Notes under the pieces: model-generated
What the model saw: the letters and a program-made list of their open reading frames with translations, nothing else
The model's database searches: none
Told to the model about the DNA's origin: nothing
Shown: positions 1 through 12,998 of the stretch, piece after piece
Layout: every line of letters starts with the position of its first letter
Position numbering within the stretch: the first letter of the stretch is position 1
From: Sedimenticola sp.
Lineage (GTDB): Bacteria; Pseudomonadota; Gammaproteobacteria; Chromatiales; Chromatiaceae
Assembly (NCBI GenBank): GCA_011051655.1
Contig: DRKS01000003.1
Span: 1 to 64,000, forward strand
Reading direction: 5' to 3'
DNA length: 64,000 nt
Made by a program: the position numbers and the translations under genes

Positions 1-145
1 ATCGTTCAAGATGCGAAGCCAGATTGTTCCAAAAACCAAATAGGACAGAGTATAAATTAACCGCCATCACCTTATGAGGCCAAGTACATTGAATTTCATA
101 AATTTCTCAATTAACCGGGTCCGCCTGGTGAGAAATGCGGGTTAA
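1..145 (+). repeat. Partial copy 1 of a structured inverted-repeat element
   Basis: This stretch repeats the right part of the element at 33271-33594. Positions 1-25 match 33376-33400 and positions 26-145 match 33473-33592 with only a few base differences. The 72 bases 33401-33472 are missing here. The right terminus, 124-145, is identical to the right terminus of copy 2. The left part lies outside the window. The element ends 36 bases before the PAS/GGDEF gene. No coding capacity is seen; it looks like a non-autonomous element (MITE or decayed IS), not a gene. Confidence 0.8.
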
Positions 146-181
146 TCTTCTGAAACCTCAGGATTTTTAGGGTAGCAACCA

Positions 182-1021
182 ATGAGCCAGAACAATATCG
201 CAGAACAGGAATGGTTCCAGTTATGCCCCGCCGGCCTGCTGGCGCTGGACAGCGGGGGCCACATCCGCGGCATCAATTCCGCCATGGAGGAGATGACGGG
301 CGTATCCGCAGAGCAGCTCCTGGACCAGGCCCCGGACGGCCTTTCCTCTTCAATCCGCCGCCTGCTCGGCGATCAGGGCCTGGTGCATCTGCAGGGCCCC
401 GACCGGGAGCGCTGGCTGCAACGGGAGACCCGGGAACTCGGCGGCCCCGGTGACGAAAAAACCATCCTGCACTTCTACCTGGATGTAACCGAAGCCCAGC
501 AACTGCGCCAGGAGAACGAACGCCTGCTGCGGCATATCGACGAACTCTCCATCACCGACGAGCTGACCGGCCTGGCCAACAGGCAGACGCTGACCCGGAT
601 GCTCGAGAGCCAGGTGGCCCGCAGCCGCCGCTACCAAAACCCCCTCAGCATGGCGCTGGCCGAGGTCATCCCGGGGGATGGCCGGACCCACAGCCTGCCC
701 CGCCTGCCGGACGAGCTGATCGTCATGGTAAGCGGCTACCTGCGCGACCGCCTGCGCTGGGCCGATGTGCTGGGGCGCTGGGACCAGACCCGGTTCATGC
801 TCTTGCTGCCAGAAACCCCCGGGGAGGCCGCCCGGACCCTCATTGACAATATCGGCCACGGGGTTTCCGATATCGCCACGGCGGAGGGCACCGCGGATCC
901 GGCCTTTCGGCTCCGGTTCGGCCTGGTCGAATGGTCCAAAGGGCTGGATGCGCGCAAACTGATCCGCCAGGCCGAGCAGGCGCTGGATGCCGCGGGAACA
1001 TCCGCCGCCGCCGGTTGTTGA
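182..1021 (+). CDS. PAS domain protein with degenerate GGDEF domain
   Basis: 279 aa, soluble, no signal peptide or membrane segment. An N-terminal PAS fold covers about residues 8-110. It is followed by a short helical linker and a GGDEF-type domain that begins with the family hallmark DELTGLANR (126-134). The active-site GGDEF is replaced by DQTRF (201-205), and the acidic metal-binding residue of the first strand is lost (MALAEVIPG). It is therefore unlikely to make c-di-GMP and may act as a sensor or GTP-binding regulator. ATG 182 follows an AGGG motif. The stop is 9 bases before the adenylate cyclase start, so the two genes are probably cotranscribed. The effector it signals to is unknown. 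Confidence 0.85.
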   Translation: MSQNNIAEQEWFQLCPAGLLALDSGGHIRGINSAMEEMTGVSAEQLLDQAPDGLSSSIRRLLGDQGLVHLQGPDRERWLQRETRELGGPGDEKTILHFYLDVTEAQQLRQENERLLRHIDELSITDELTGLANRQTLTRMLESQVARSRRYQNPLSMALAEVIPGDGRTHSLPRLPDELIVMVSGYLRDRLRWADVLGRWDQTRFMLLLPETPGEAARTLIDNIGHGVSDIATAEGTADPAFRLRFGLVEWSKGLDARKLIRQAEQALDAAGTSAAAGC

Positions 1022-1029
1022 GGCGCAGG

Positions 1030-3891
1030 GTGGCAGTGGCGGCGCACTTCAAGGACGGCATAGATCGCAAGAAGCTGCAAAAGATCCGCCGCCGTTTCCA
1101 CAACCTGCAACGGGAGCGGCTCCGCCGTATTGAAAACGAGCTGCGGCCCAACCAGCAAAACGCCCTCAAGCTGCTGCCCCTGCTGTTTCATATCAATCAC
1201 CCCACCCTGCCGGGGTTCGTCAACACCAGCACCCCGGCCGGCGTCTGCGATTTCAAGCCCTCCCGGGAACTGGTGCGCATCGCCCGTTCCTTCAGCCGCA
1301 GCTTCACCTACCGCAACCGGGGCCACCTGCGCTACAACATCCAGGGCATCTACCTCATGGGCAGCATCGGCAGCGTCGCCCACACCAACCAGAGCGATTT
1401 CGACATCTGGCTCTGCCACGACCCCCGCCTCGATGCGGAAGAGCGCGACGCCCTCCACACCAAGGCCATGCGGCTGGAGGCCTGGGCGGAAGAGCTGGGG
1501 CTGGAGATGCACTTTTTCGTCATGGACGCCGACGCCTTCCGGCGCGGGGACCGGGCCACCCTCTCCCGGGAAAGCAGCGGCAGCACCCAGCGGCGCCTCC
1601 TGCTGGAGGAGTTCTACCGCACCGGCATCCTGATCGCCGGACGCTACCCCCTGTGGTGGCTGGTGCCGCCGGAGCAGGAGGCCAATTACAACGAATATGC
1701 AAGCTGGCTGGTGGAGCGGCGCTTCATCGACCCCTGCGACTGCCTGGACTTCGGCGGCCTGGAGCAGGTCTCGGCGGACGAATTCTTCAGCGCCGCCCGC
1801 TGGCAACTGTACAAAGGCATAGAGTCCCCCTACAAGGCCGTGCTCAAGATCCTTCTGATGGAGGCCTATTCCCGTGAATATCCCAACATAAACTGGCTGT
1901 GCCGGGAGACCAAGGCGGCCATCTACGACGGCTGCACCGACCTGGCCGAACTGGACCCCTATGTGCGCCTCTACCGCCGGCTTGAGCAGTACCTGCTGGA
2001 CCGCAACGAGCCGGAACGGCTGGAATTGGCCCGGCGCTGTTTCTATTTCAAGGCGGAACAGTCCCTGAGCCGCCTGCCGGCGCGCAAGAAGGGGGACTGG
2101 AAACCGGCACTGATGCTGTCCCTCACCCGGGAATGGGGCTGGGGAGAGACGGAGCTGCATACCCTGGATTCCCGGCCTCACTGGAAAATCGACCGGGTCA
2201 TGGACGAGCGCAACCGGCTGGTCCGGGAGCTGACCCACAGCTACCGGCTGCTGACCGGCTTCGCCCGGGAGCATGCCGAGGAATTCCACGTCGATCCGGC
2301 CGAGCTCAATCTGCTGGGGCGCAAGCTCTATACGGCGCTGGAGCGCCGGCCGGGCAAGATCGAACGCATCAACCCCGGGATCTCACGGGATCTGGTGGAA
2401 GAGCGGCTCTCCCTGCACCTTGTCTCCCGGCAGGACGGCGGAAGCAGCTGGTTGCTGTACCGGGGGGCGGTAAACGAATCGGCAAGGGAGTATGCAACCC
2501 CCCTCAAGACCTGCGCCAGCCTGGTGGAAATGCTCACCTGGTGCCACATCAACCAGGTCGCCAGCCGCGGCACCGTCATCACCCTGTATCCCAAAACCTG
2601 CCCCATCACGCTGCCGGAAGTCAACGCCCTGCTCGACGCCCTGCGGGAACTCTACCCACCGGGGCAAAAACCGCCGACGCCGCTGAACGCCCTGGCCAAC
2701 GCCCCTTACGCCCTCGCCTGCACCCTCTTCATCAATGTCGGCCAGGATCCCCTGAAGCACCTGGCGAAGGCCGGCAAACAACTGACCAGCGACCGCTGCA
2801 ATCCCCTCAGCTTCGGCGCCACCCATACCAACCTGCTGCTCAACCTGGAGCAGCTCTTCACCACCAGCTGGGGAGAGCTGCTGGTGGCCCGGCACAAAGG
2901 CAAAGAGGGGCTACTGGAGAGCGCCTGCCAATATTTGCAGCTCGCCCTGAAGCGACCGGCCGACGCCCCGGCGCCAAGCATTCGCGCCCGCGGCTTCTCC
3001 TCCATCCGGGCCGGCAGCATTGCCCAGCGGGTGGAGCAGATCTATGGGGATTTGAGCCGCGCCTTCGGCCCCCAGGGCAACGCCGACAGCCGCTACCTGA
3101 TCGAGATCGGCGACGACTTCTTTCTGCTCCAGCAGAACGAAAACGCCTTTTCCTGGTTCGAGGTGGGCGGCCTGGAAGAGTTGCTGGAGGAGCTGAGCCA
3201 CCCCCTGCCCCGCTTCCGTCCCTATGTAGTGGATCCGCTGACCCTGCGGGATTCGCCCCTGCCCGCCATATTGCGGGCAAACCGGCCGGAGCGGATCCAG
3301 GTCTTCTTCCATGTGGCCCGGCCGTATACGGATCTCTACATCCTGGACGAGCAGGGGGCCCTGTTCAGCCAGCGTATCTTCGGCGCCAGCGAACGCCATT
3401 TGCTGACCCAGCAACAACGCTTTTTCGATCAACTGCTGGACCGGCGCAACCTGCTCAACACCGACGGCGACGGCCAGCCGCCGGAGCCTCCCAGCTACCA
3501 CCGGCTGTCGAAAAACAAAGACGGCGCATGGCGCATGAGAAAACGCCGGCCGCCCAGCGGCAAAATCCCTCCCGACTATCTTGAACTGCGCCTGATCAGC
3601 GAAGGAGCCGATCTCGCCCGGGGAAACTACAGCCTGGTCTGCCGCGAACAGGAATTCAGCACCGTGGAACACGGGGACCAGCTCTATGCCGCCGTGGCCG
3701 CCCGGGTCCAGGCCTGGCGCGCCAGCGGCCAGCGCTATCCCCTCTACCTTACCGGCGTCGAACTGTCGGGGCCGGCAGCCCGGCCGGGCGGATCCACCAT
3801 GGAAATACTCCAGCTGAAAAAGCGCCTGGAAACCCAGCTCAACCAGGCGCTGGCCGACCTGAACAACAGCGCCCGGTCACTGTCGGCATAA
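1030..3891 (+). CDS. cyaA: Class I adenylate cyclase
   Basis: About 953 aa, as in Pseudomonas-type class I cyclases. It converts ATP to 3',5'-cAMP in the cytoplasm. The nucleotidyltransferase-like signature GSIGSVAHTNQSDFDIWLC lies at about residues 111-129 and supplies the metal-binding Asp pair. The long C-terminal half is the regulatory region of the family. I chose GTG 1030, which has GAGG at 1020-1023 six bases upstream; GTG 1036 is an alternative. An open frame reaches back to 931 but overlaps the PAS gene. Class I AC is usually near cyaY/lysA in gammaproteobacteria; here it sits some 14 kb from lysA, behind a PAS/degenerate-GGDEF gene. No transcription terminator is evident downstream. 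Confidence 0.95.
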   Translation: MAVAAHFKDGIDRKKLQKIRRRFHNLQRERLRRIENELRPNQQNALKLLPLLFHINHPTLPGFVNTSTPAGVCDFKPSRELVRIARSFSRSFTYRNRGHLRYNIQGIYLMGSIGSVAHTNQSDFDIWLCHDPRLDAEERDALHTKAMRLEAWAEELGLEMHFFVMDADAFRRGDRATLSRESSGSTQRRLLLEEFYRTGILIAGRYPLWWLVPPEQEANYNEYASWLVERRFIDPCDCLDFGGLEQVSADEFFSAARWQLYKGIESPYKAVLKILLMEAYSREYPNINWLCRETKAAIYDGCTDLAELDPYVRLYRRLEQYLLDRNEPERLELARRCFYFKAEQSLSRLPARKKGDWKPALMLSLTREWGWGETELHTLDSRPHWKIDRVMDERNRLVRELTHSYRLLTGFAREHAEEFHVDPAELNLLGRKLYTALERRPGKIERINPGISRDLVEERLSLHLVSRQDGGSSWLLYRGAVNESAREYATPLKTCASLVEMLTWCHINQVASRGTVITLYPKTCPITLPEVNALLDALRELYPPGQKPPTPLNALANAPYALACTLFINVGQDPLKHLAKAGKQLTSDRCNPLSFGATHTNLLLNLEQLFTTSWGELLVARHKGKEGLLESACQYLQLALKRPADAPAPSIRARGFSSIRAGSIAQRVEQIYGDLSRAFGPQGNADSRYLIEIGDDFFLLQQNENAFSWFEVGGLEELLEELSHPLPRFRPYVVDPLTLRDSPLPAILRANRPERIQVFFHVARPYTDLYILDEQGALFSQRIFGASERHLLTQQQRFFDQLLDRRNLLNTDGDGQPPEPPSYHRLSKNKDGAWRMRKRRPPSGKIPPDYLELRLISEGADLARGNYSLVCREQEFSTVEHGDQLYAAVAARVQAWRASGQRYPLYLTGVELSGPAARPGGSTMEILQLKKRLETQLNQALADLNNSARSLSA

Positions 3892-3927
3892 ACCGCCGGT
3901 CCGCAGACAGGCTCTAAGAACACCCGT

Positions 3928-3955
3928 TTGCACCTTCAACTGAACTGTGTATTAT
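3928..3955 (+). promoter_or_regulatory. Sigma-70-type promoter for the HNH/fructosamine kinase pair
   Basis: TTGCAC (3928-3933), a 16-base spacer and TATTAT (3950-3955) resemble a sigma-70 promoter. Transcription would start near 3962, about 40 bases before the HNH start codon, inside the palindrome at 3957-3978. Confidence 0.55.
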
Positions 3956-3956
3956 C

Positions 3957-3978
3957 TAGGGCCTGTTAACAGGCCCTA
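3957..3978. promoter_or_regulatory. 22-bp perfect palindrome at the predicted transcription start (candidate operator)
   Basis: A perfect 22-bp dyad whose half site is TAGGGCCTGTT, centred on TTAA. It starts two bases after the -10 element. A repressor bound here would block initiation; alternatively the dyad forms a hairpin at the 5' end of the mRNA. It has no U-tract, so it is a poor terminator for cyaA. The binding protein is unknown. Confidence 0.5.
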
Positions 3979-4004
3979 AGCGAGTCTCGTGTGAAGTCAG
4001 AATC

Positions 4005-4598
4005 ATGGTGGAACTGCGGCAACAAATCCTGCGTACCGATATTGCGGGCATGCCCCTGGAATGGATCGATTACCGGGATGCGGTGCGCCTGTATTTTCTC
4101 GACCAGATCGCCTACACCTGCGGCAGCGTCGTCTATCGTCTGCGGGGCGGCATAAACGCCCGCACGCATCACCGCAGCATGGTGGAGGTCAACTCCATCA
4201 TCGCCACCCATGGCGACAGCCATGCCCTGTTCAAGATGCGGGCGAAATACACCCCGCCGCTGAACAACCCCGCCCTGTTCCAACGCGACAACCGTCTCTG
4301 TCTCTACTGCGGGCGGCATTTTCACCCCCGGGAACTCTCCCGCGACCACGTGCGGCCCCTCAGCCAGGGCGGGCCGGATCACTGGAACAACGTGGTCACC
4401 GCCTGCACCCGCTGCAACAATTACAAGGCCGGCCGCACCCCGGAAGCCGCCGGCATGGAGCTGCTGGCCATTCCCTTCACCCCCACCCACGCGGAATACA
4501 TCTATCTTCAGGGGCGGCACATACTGGCCGACCAGATGGAGTTTCTGCGCGCCCACTTCCCGCGCACCAGCCCGCTGCACGCCCGGCTCAAACATTGA
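4005..4598 (+). CDS. HNH endonuclease family protein
   Basis: 197 aa, soluble. The HNH/zinc-ribbon core is at about residues 97-142: CLYC (99-102), the DH pair of the ββα-metal motif (D114, H115), conserved N128/N129 in DHWNNVV, and CTRC (134-137) with N138/N139. The two CxxC pairs should bind structural zinc, and the DH/N residues the catalytic metal. ATG 4005 has only a weak upstream purine tract. The stop overlaps the TTG start of the fructosamine kinase, indicating translational coupling. There is no methyltransferase beside it, so a restriction role is not supported; a DNA repair or processing role is only a guess. Confidence 0.85.
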   Translation: MVELRQQILRTDIAGMPLEWIDYRDAVRLYFLDQIAYTCGSVVYRLRGGINARTHHRSMVEVNSIIATHGDSHALFKMRAKYTPPLNNPALFQRDNRLCLYCGRHFHPRELSRDHVRPLSQGGPDHWNNVVTACTRCNNYKAGRTPEAAGMELLAIPFTPTHAEYIYLQGRHILADQMEFLRAHFPRTSPLHARLKH

Positions 4599-5476
4599 CC
4601 CCCTGGCGGCGCATCGCCCAGCACATCGGCCAGGCGAGCGGCGCGCCCTTCTCGCCGGACGGACCCCACCCCATGGGCGGCGGTTGCGTCAACGCGGCGG
4701 TGCGGCTCAGCGATGGGGAACGCAGCTACTTCGTCAAACTGAACCAGGCGCGCCGCCTCGACATGTTCATTGCGGAAAGCGGGGGCCTGCAGGAGATCAG
4801 GGCGACGAAGACCCTCCGGGCGCCGCGTCCGCTGTGTTACGGCACCGCCGGAGACCAGGCCTACCTGGTCATGGAATACATCGAGCTGAACCCCGGCCGG
4901 GGCGCCGCCGGCGGGCAGGCGGGACGCCGGCTCGCGGCCATGCACCGCAACCTGGCCGGCGGCTTTGGGTGGAGGCGCGACAATACCATCGGCGCCACCG
5001 TGCAGCCAAACCGGCGATGCAACGACTGGGTCCGGTTCTGGCGGGAACAGCGCCTGGGATTCCAATTGGAGCTGGCGGCGCGCAACGGCCACGGGGGCCG
5101 TCTGCAACGCCGGGGAGAAAAACTGCTGGCGGGCCTGCCCGCCCTCATCAGCCACGCCCCCGTCCCCTCCCTGCTGCACGGTGACCTCTGGTGCGGCAAC
5201 ATGGCCCGGGATCCGGAAGGCCGGCCCGTCGTCTACGACCCGGCGGTCTATTACGGCGACCGCGAGGCCGATCTGGCCATGACGGAGCTATTCGGCGGTT
5301 TCAGCAGCGACTTCTACGCCGCCTACCGGGAGGCCTGGCCGCTGGATGCCGGCTACGGCGTCCGCAAGATCCTCTATAACCTCTACCACATCCTCAATCA
5401 CCTGAACCTGTTCGGCGACGGCTACCTGGGGCAGGCCGAGGGGATGATCGACCGATTGCTGGCGGAGCTGCATTGA
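4595..5476 (+). CDS. Fructosamine-3-kinase family protein (protein deglycation)
   Basis: About 293 aa, the normal length of the family. These kinases phosphorylate fructosamine (or ribulosamine) adducts on proteins, which makes them unstable and releases the free amine. The P-loop GGGCVNAA is at about 28-35, the catalytic loop HGDLWCGN at 195-202 and the metal site DPAVYYGDREADLAM from 215. Cys31 in the P-loop matches the cysteine that forms a redox-switch disulfide in the plant enzyme (family knowledge). The start is TTG 4595, sharing bases with the TGA of the HNH gene; no strong ribosome site is visible, so coupled translation is likely. It converges with hemE. The dyad at 5501-5521 lies between the two genes. 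Confidence 0.92.
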   Translation: MTPWRRIAQHIGQASGAPFSPDGPHPMGGGCVNAAVRLSDGERSYFVKLNQARRLDMFIAESGGLQEIRATKTLRAPRPLCYGTAGDQAYLVMEYIELNPGRGAAGGQAGRRLAAMHRNLAGGFGWRRDNTIGATVQPNRRCNDWVRFWREQRLGFQLELAARNGHGGRLQRRGEKLLAGLPALISHAPVPSLLHGDLWCGNMARDPEGRPVVYDPAVYYGDREADLAMTELFGGFSSDFYAAYREAWPLDAGYGVRKILYNLYHILNHLNLFGDGYLGQAEGMIDRLLAELH

Positions 5477-5504
5477 GCGCCGGGCTCGCGCCGGCGGGCC
5501 GGCC

Positions 5505-6569
5505 TTATGAATGATAAGGCCTGCTCAGCTCATGCACCGCCTCGATCAGGACGGCGGCATGCTCCGGGTCCACCTCGGGATGGATGCCGTGGCCGAGGTT
5601 GAAGACATGGCCGGGGCCGTGACCATAGCTGTCCAGCACGGAGGCCACTTCTTCACGAATACGCTCGGGGGAGGCGTAGAGGATGCAGGGGTCCAGGTTA
5701 CCCTGGAGCGCCACCTTGTCCCGCACCTGGACGCGGGCATCGGCCAGGTCCGTCGTCCAGTCCACGCCCAGGGCGTCGCAGCCGCTCTCCGCCATGCGGC
5801 CAAGCCACTGGCCGCCGTTTTTGGTGAACAGGATCACCGGCACGCGCCGGCCCTCGCTCTCCCGGACAAGCCCTTCGATGATGCGCTCCATGTAGGCCAG
5901 GGAGAAGGCCGCATAGTCACGGGGGCTGAGGACCCCGCCCCAGGTGTCGAAGATCATCAGGGCCTGGGCGCCGGCGGCGACCTGGGCATTCAGATAGCGG
6001 GTTACGGACTCGGCCAGGATGCCCAGCAGATCATGCATCAACGCCGGGTCGTCGAACATCATGCCCTTGGACTTGGCGAAGTTCTTGGTGCTGCCCCCCT
6101 CCACCATGTAGGTGGCCAGGGTCCAGGGGCTGCCGGAGAAGCCGATCAGGGGCACCCGCCCGTCCAGCTCCCGGCGGATGGTGCGCACCGCATCCATGAC
6201 ATATTTCAGCTCCTGTTCCGGGTCCGGCACGCCCAGGGCCCTCACCGCCGCCACATCCTGCACCGGACGCTCGAAGCGGGGACCCTCACCCTCGCTGAAG
6301 TAGAGCCCCAGCCCCATGGCGTCAGGGATGGTCAGGATATCGGAAAACAGGATGGCGGCGTCCAGGGGAAAGCGGTCCAGGGGTTGCAGGGTCACTTCGC
6401 ATGCCAGCTCGGGATTCTGGCACAGGTCCATGAAGCTGCCGGCCTTCTGGCGCGTCGCCCGGTACTCGGGAAGATAGCGCCCGGCCTGGCGCATCATCCA
6501 GACAGGGGTGATATCAACAGGCTCGCACAAAAGGGCCCTGAGCAGGCGATCATTCTTCAAAGCTGACAC
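5505..6569 (-). CDS. hemE: Uroporphyrinogen decarboxylase
   Basis: 354 aa. It decarboxylates the four acetate side chains of uroporphyrinogen III to give coproporphyrinogen III in haem synthesis. The N-terminal signature [12 protein letters not shown] and the [13 protein letters not shown] and FDTWGG segments are clear. The start is GTG 6569 (protein [14 protein letters not shown], matching the family N-terminus) behind AAGGGGG seven to eight bases upstream; the frame stays open to 6650, but that extension is not conserved in character. A TACAAT -10-like hexamer lies at 6620-6625 on the minus strand. It follows gltBD in the same direction but with a 96-base gap, so it is probably its own unit. 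Confidence 0.97.
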   Translation of the reverse strand: MSALKNDRLLRALLCEPVDITPVWMMRQAGRYLPEYRATRQKAGSFMDLCQNPELACEVTLQPLDRFPLDAAILFSDILTIPDAMGLGLYFSEGEGPRFERPVQDVAAVRALGVPDPEQELKYVMDAVRTIRRELDGRVPLIGFSGSPWTLATYMVEGGSTKNFAKSKGMMFDDPALMHDLLGILAESVTRYLNAQVAAGAQALMIFDTWGGVLSPRDYAAFSLAYMERIIEGLVRESEGRRVPVILFTKNGGQWLGRMAESGCDALGVDWTTDLADARVQVRDKVALQGNLDPCILYASPERIREEVASVLDSYGHGPGHVFNLGHGIHPEVDPEHAAVLIEAVHELSRPYHS

Positions 6570-6665
6570 GGATGGGCCCCCTTGTTGAGAATCGAATGGT
6601 AAAAAAACAGCGATAGCGGATTGTACCCGGGACTGGCTGCCAACCACCAACCGCTAAAAGCCAAC

Positions 6666-8107
6666 TCACCGCGGCAGATTCGAGGTCCCCATCAGGAACT
6701 CGTCCACCGCCCGGGCGCACTGACGGCCTTCCCGGATGGCCCAGACCACCAGGGACTGGCCGCGGCGCATATCGCCGGCGGTGAAGACCTTGTCGATGGA
6801 GGTGCGGTAATCGGCGTCATTGGCCTCCACGTTGCCGCGGTCGTCCAGCGCCACCCCGAGTTCTTCCAGCATGCCTTCGTGCACCGGGTGCAGGAAGCCC
6901 ATGGCCAGAAACACCCGGTCGGCCGGGAGTTCGAACTCCGAACCTTCTGTTTCGCTCATGCGCCAGGCGCCGGCCTCGTCCTGGTGCCAGTCCACCTTTA
7001 CACAGCGGATGGCCTTTACCCGGCCGCCCTCGCCGATGAACGCCTTGGTGGCCACGCTCCACAGGCGTTCGCAGCCCTCTTCCTGGGAAGAGGAGGTGCG
7101 CAGCTTCCGGGGCCAGTCGGGCCAGGTCGTTTCCTTGTCCTCCTTCTCCGGCGGCCGGGGCAGGATCTCGAGCTGGGTGACGGAAAGGGCGCCCTGGCGA
7201 ATGGCGGTGCCGATACAGTCGGAGCCGGTATCGCCGCCGCCGATGACGATGACGTGCTGGTCGGTGGTGAGGATGGCCTCCTGTTCGGGGATATCATCGC
7301 CGGCCACCCGCCGGTTGCTCTGGGGCAGGAACTCCATGGCGAAGTGGATGCCCTCCAGCTCCCGCCCGGGGACGGGCAGGTCGCGGCATTTTTCGGAGCC
7401 GCCGGCGAGCACCACGGCGTCATATTCGTTCACCAGCCGGGCGGCGGGGATGTCCACCCCGATATGCACCTTGGGGCGGAATTCCACCCCCTCGGCCCGC
7501 ATCTGTCCGATGCGGCGGTCGATGAGGCGCTTGGTCAGCTTGAAGTCGGGGATGCCGTAGCGCATCAGGCCGCCGATGCGGTCGTTCTTCTCGAACAGGG
7601 TGACGGCATGGCCGGCCCGGGCGAGCTGCTGGGAGCAGGCCAGGCCGGCGGGCCCGGAGCCTACCACCGCCACCCGCTTGCCGCTCTTGTGCCGGGGCAC
7701 CTGGGGGGCGATCCACCCCTCTTCCCAGGCGCGGTCGATGATGGCGCACTCGATGGTCTTGATGGTTACCGGGTTGTCATCGATATTGAGGGTGCAGGAG
7801 GCCTCGCAGGGGGCCGGGCAGATGCGGCCGGTGAACTCGGGGAAATTGTTGGTGGAATGCAGCACCTCCAGGGCCCGCTGCCACTCGCCCTTGTAGACCA
7901 GGTCGTTCCAGTCGGGAATGATGTTGTTGACCGGGCAGCCGTTGTGGCAGAAGGGTATGCCGCAATCCATGCAGCGGGCGCCCTGCTGCCTCAGCGCTTC
8001 CTCCGGCAGGGCGATGACGAATTCCCGGTAGTGGGTGATGCGATCCCCGACCGGCGCATAGGTCCGGTCCTGCCGCGGGAATTCCAGAAAACCTGTTGGC
8101 TTGCCCA

Positions 8108-8108
<1 letters not shown>
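6666..8108 (-). CDS. gltD: Glutamate synthase (NADPH) small subunit
   Basis: 480 aa. It passes electrons from NADPH through FAD and 4Fe-4S clusters to GltB. The N-terminal ferredoxin-like segment has the cluster cysteines in [14 protein letters not shown] and CPAPCEASC. The FAD-binding [18 protein letters not shown] and NAD(P)-binding [13 protein letters not shown] motifs follow in order. ATG 8108 overlaps the gltB stop by one base (TGATG), which indicates coupled translation and equimolar subunits. The longer upstream frame to 8225 lies within gltB and is ignored. Confidence 0.97.
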
Positions 8109-12748
<4,640 letters not shown>

Positions 12749-12998
12749 ACAAACCTCTTTAAAGCATTGGGATCGGAAAGCGCGCAAAGGACCATGGTCC
12801 CAGCCGGCGCGTCAACGCCCGGGCAGTCCGGGCTCAAAGAAACCCCGTTAGGCCGGCCCTGAATGCGGGGCCGCACAGAACCGCATAGGGTAGCGGAAAA
12901 TCGCTTTTTTCTCCAGGCCTGATGGCCGGGCTCCGGGGCGGCGGGTTATTTACTGCTGTATGCTTTTGAAATTAAAAGCAAAAACTTGCCACCATCAC

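Noticed and set aside
736-2289. 517-codon minus-strand frame opposite cyaA
   Set aside because: Covers the conserved catalytic part of class I adenylate cyclase on the other strand; no family resemblance.
5501-5521. GGCCTTAT/ATAAGGCC hairpin between the fructosamine kinase and hemE as a terminator
   Set aside because: An eight-base stem is present and overlaps the hemE stop, but neither strand has a T-run after it; termination is possible but not supported enough to annotate.
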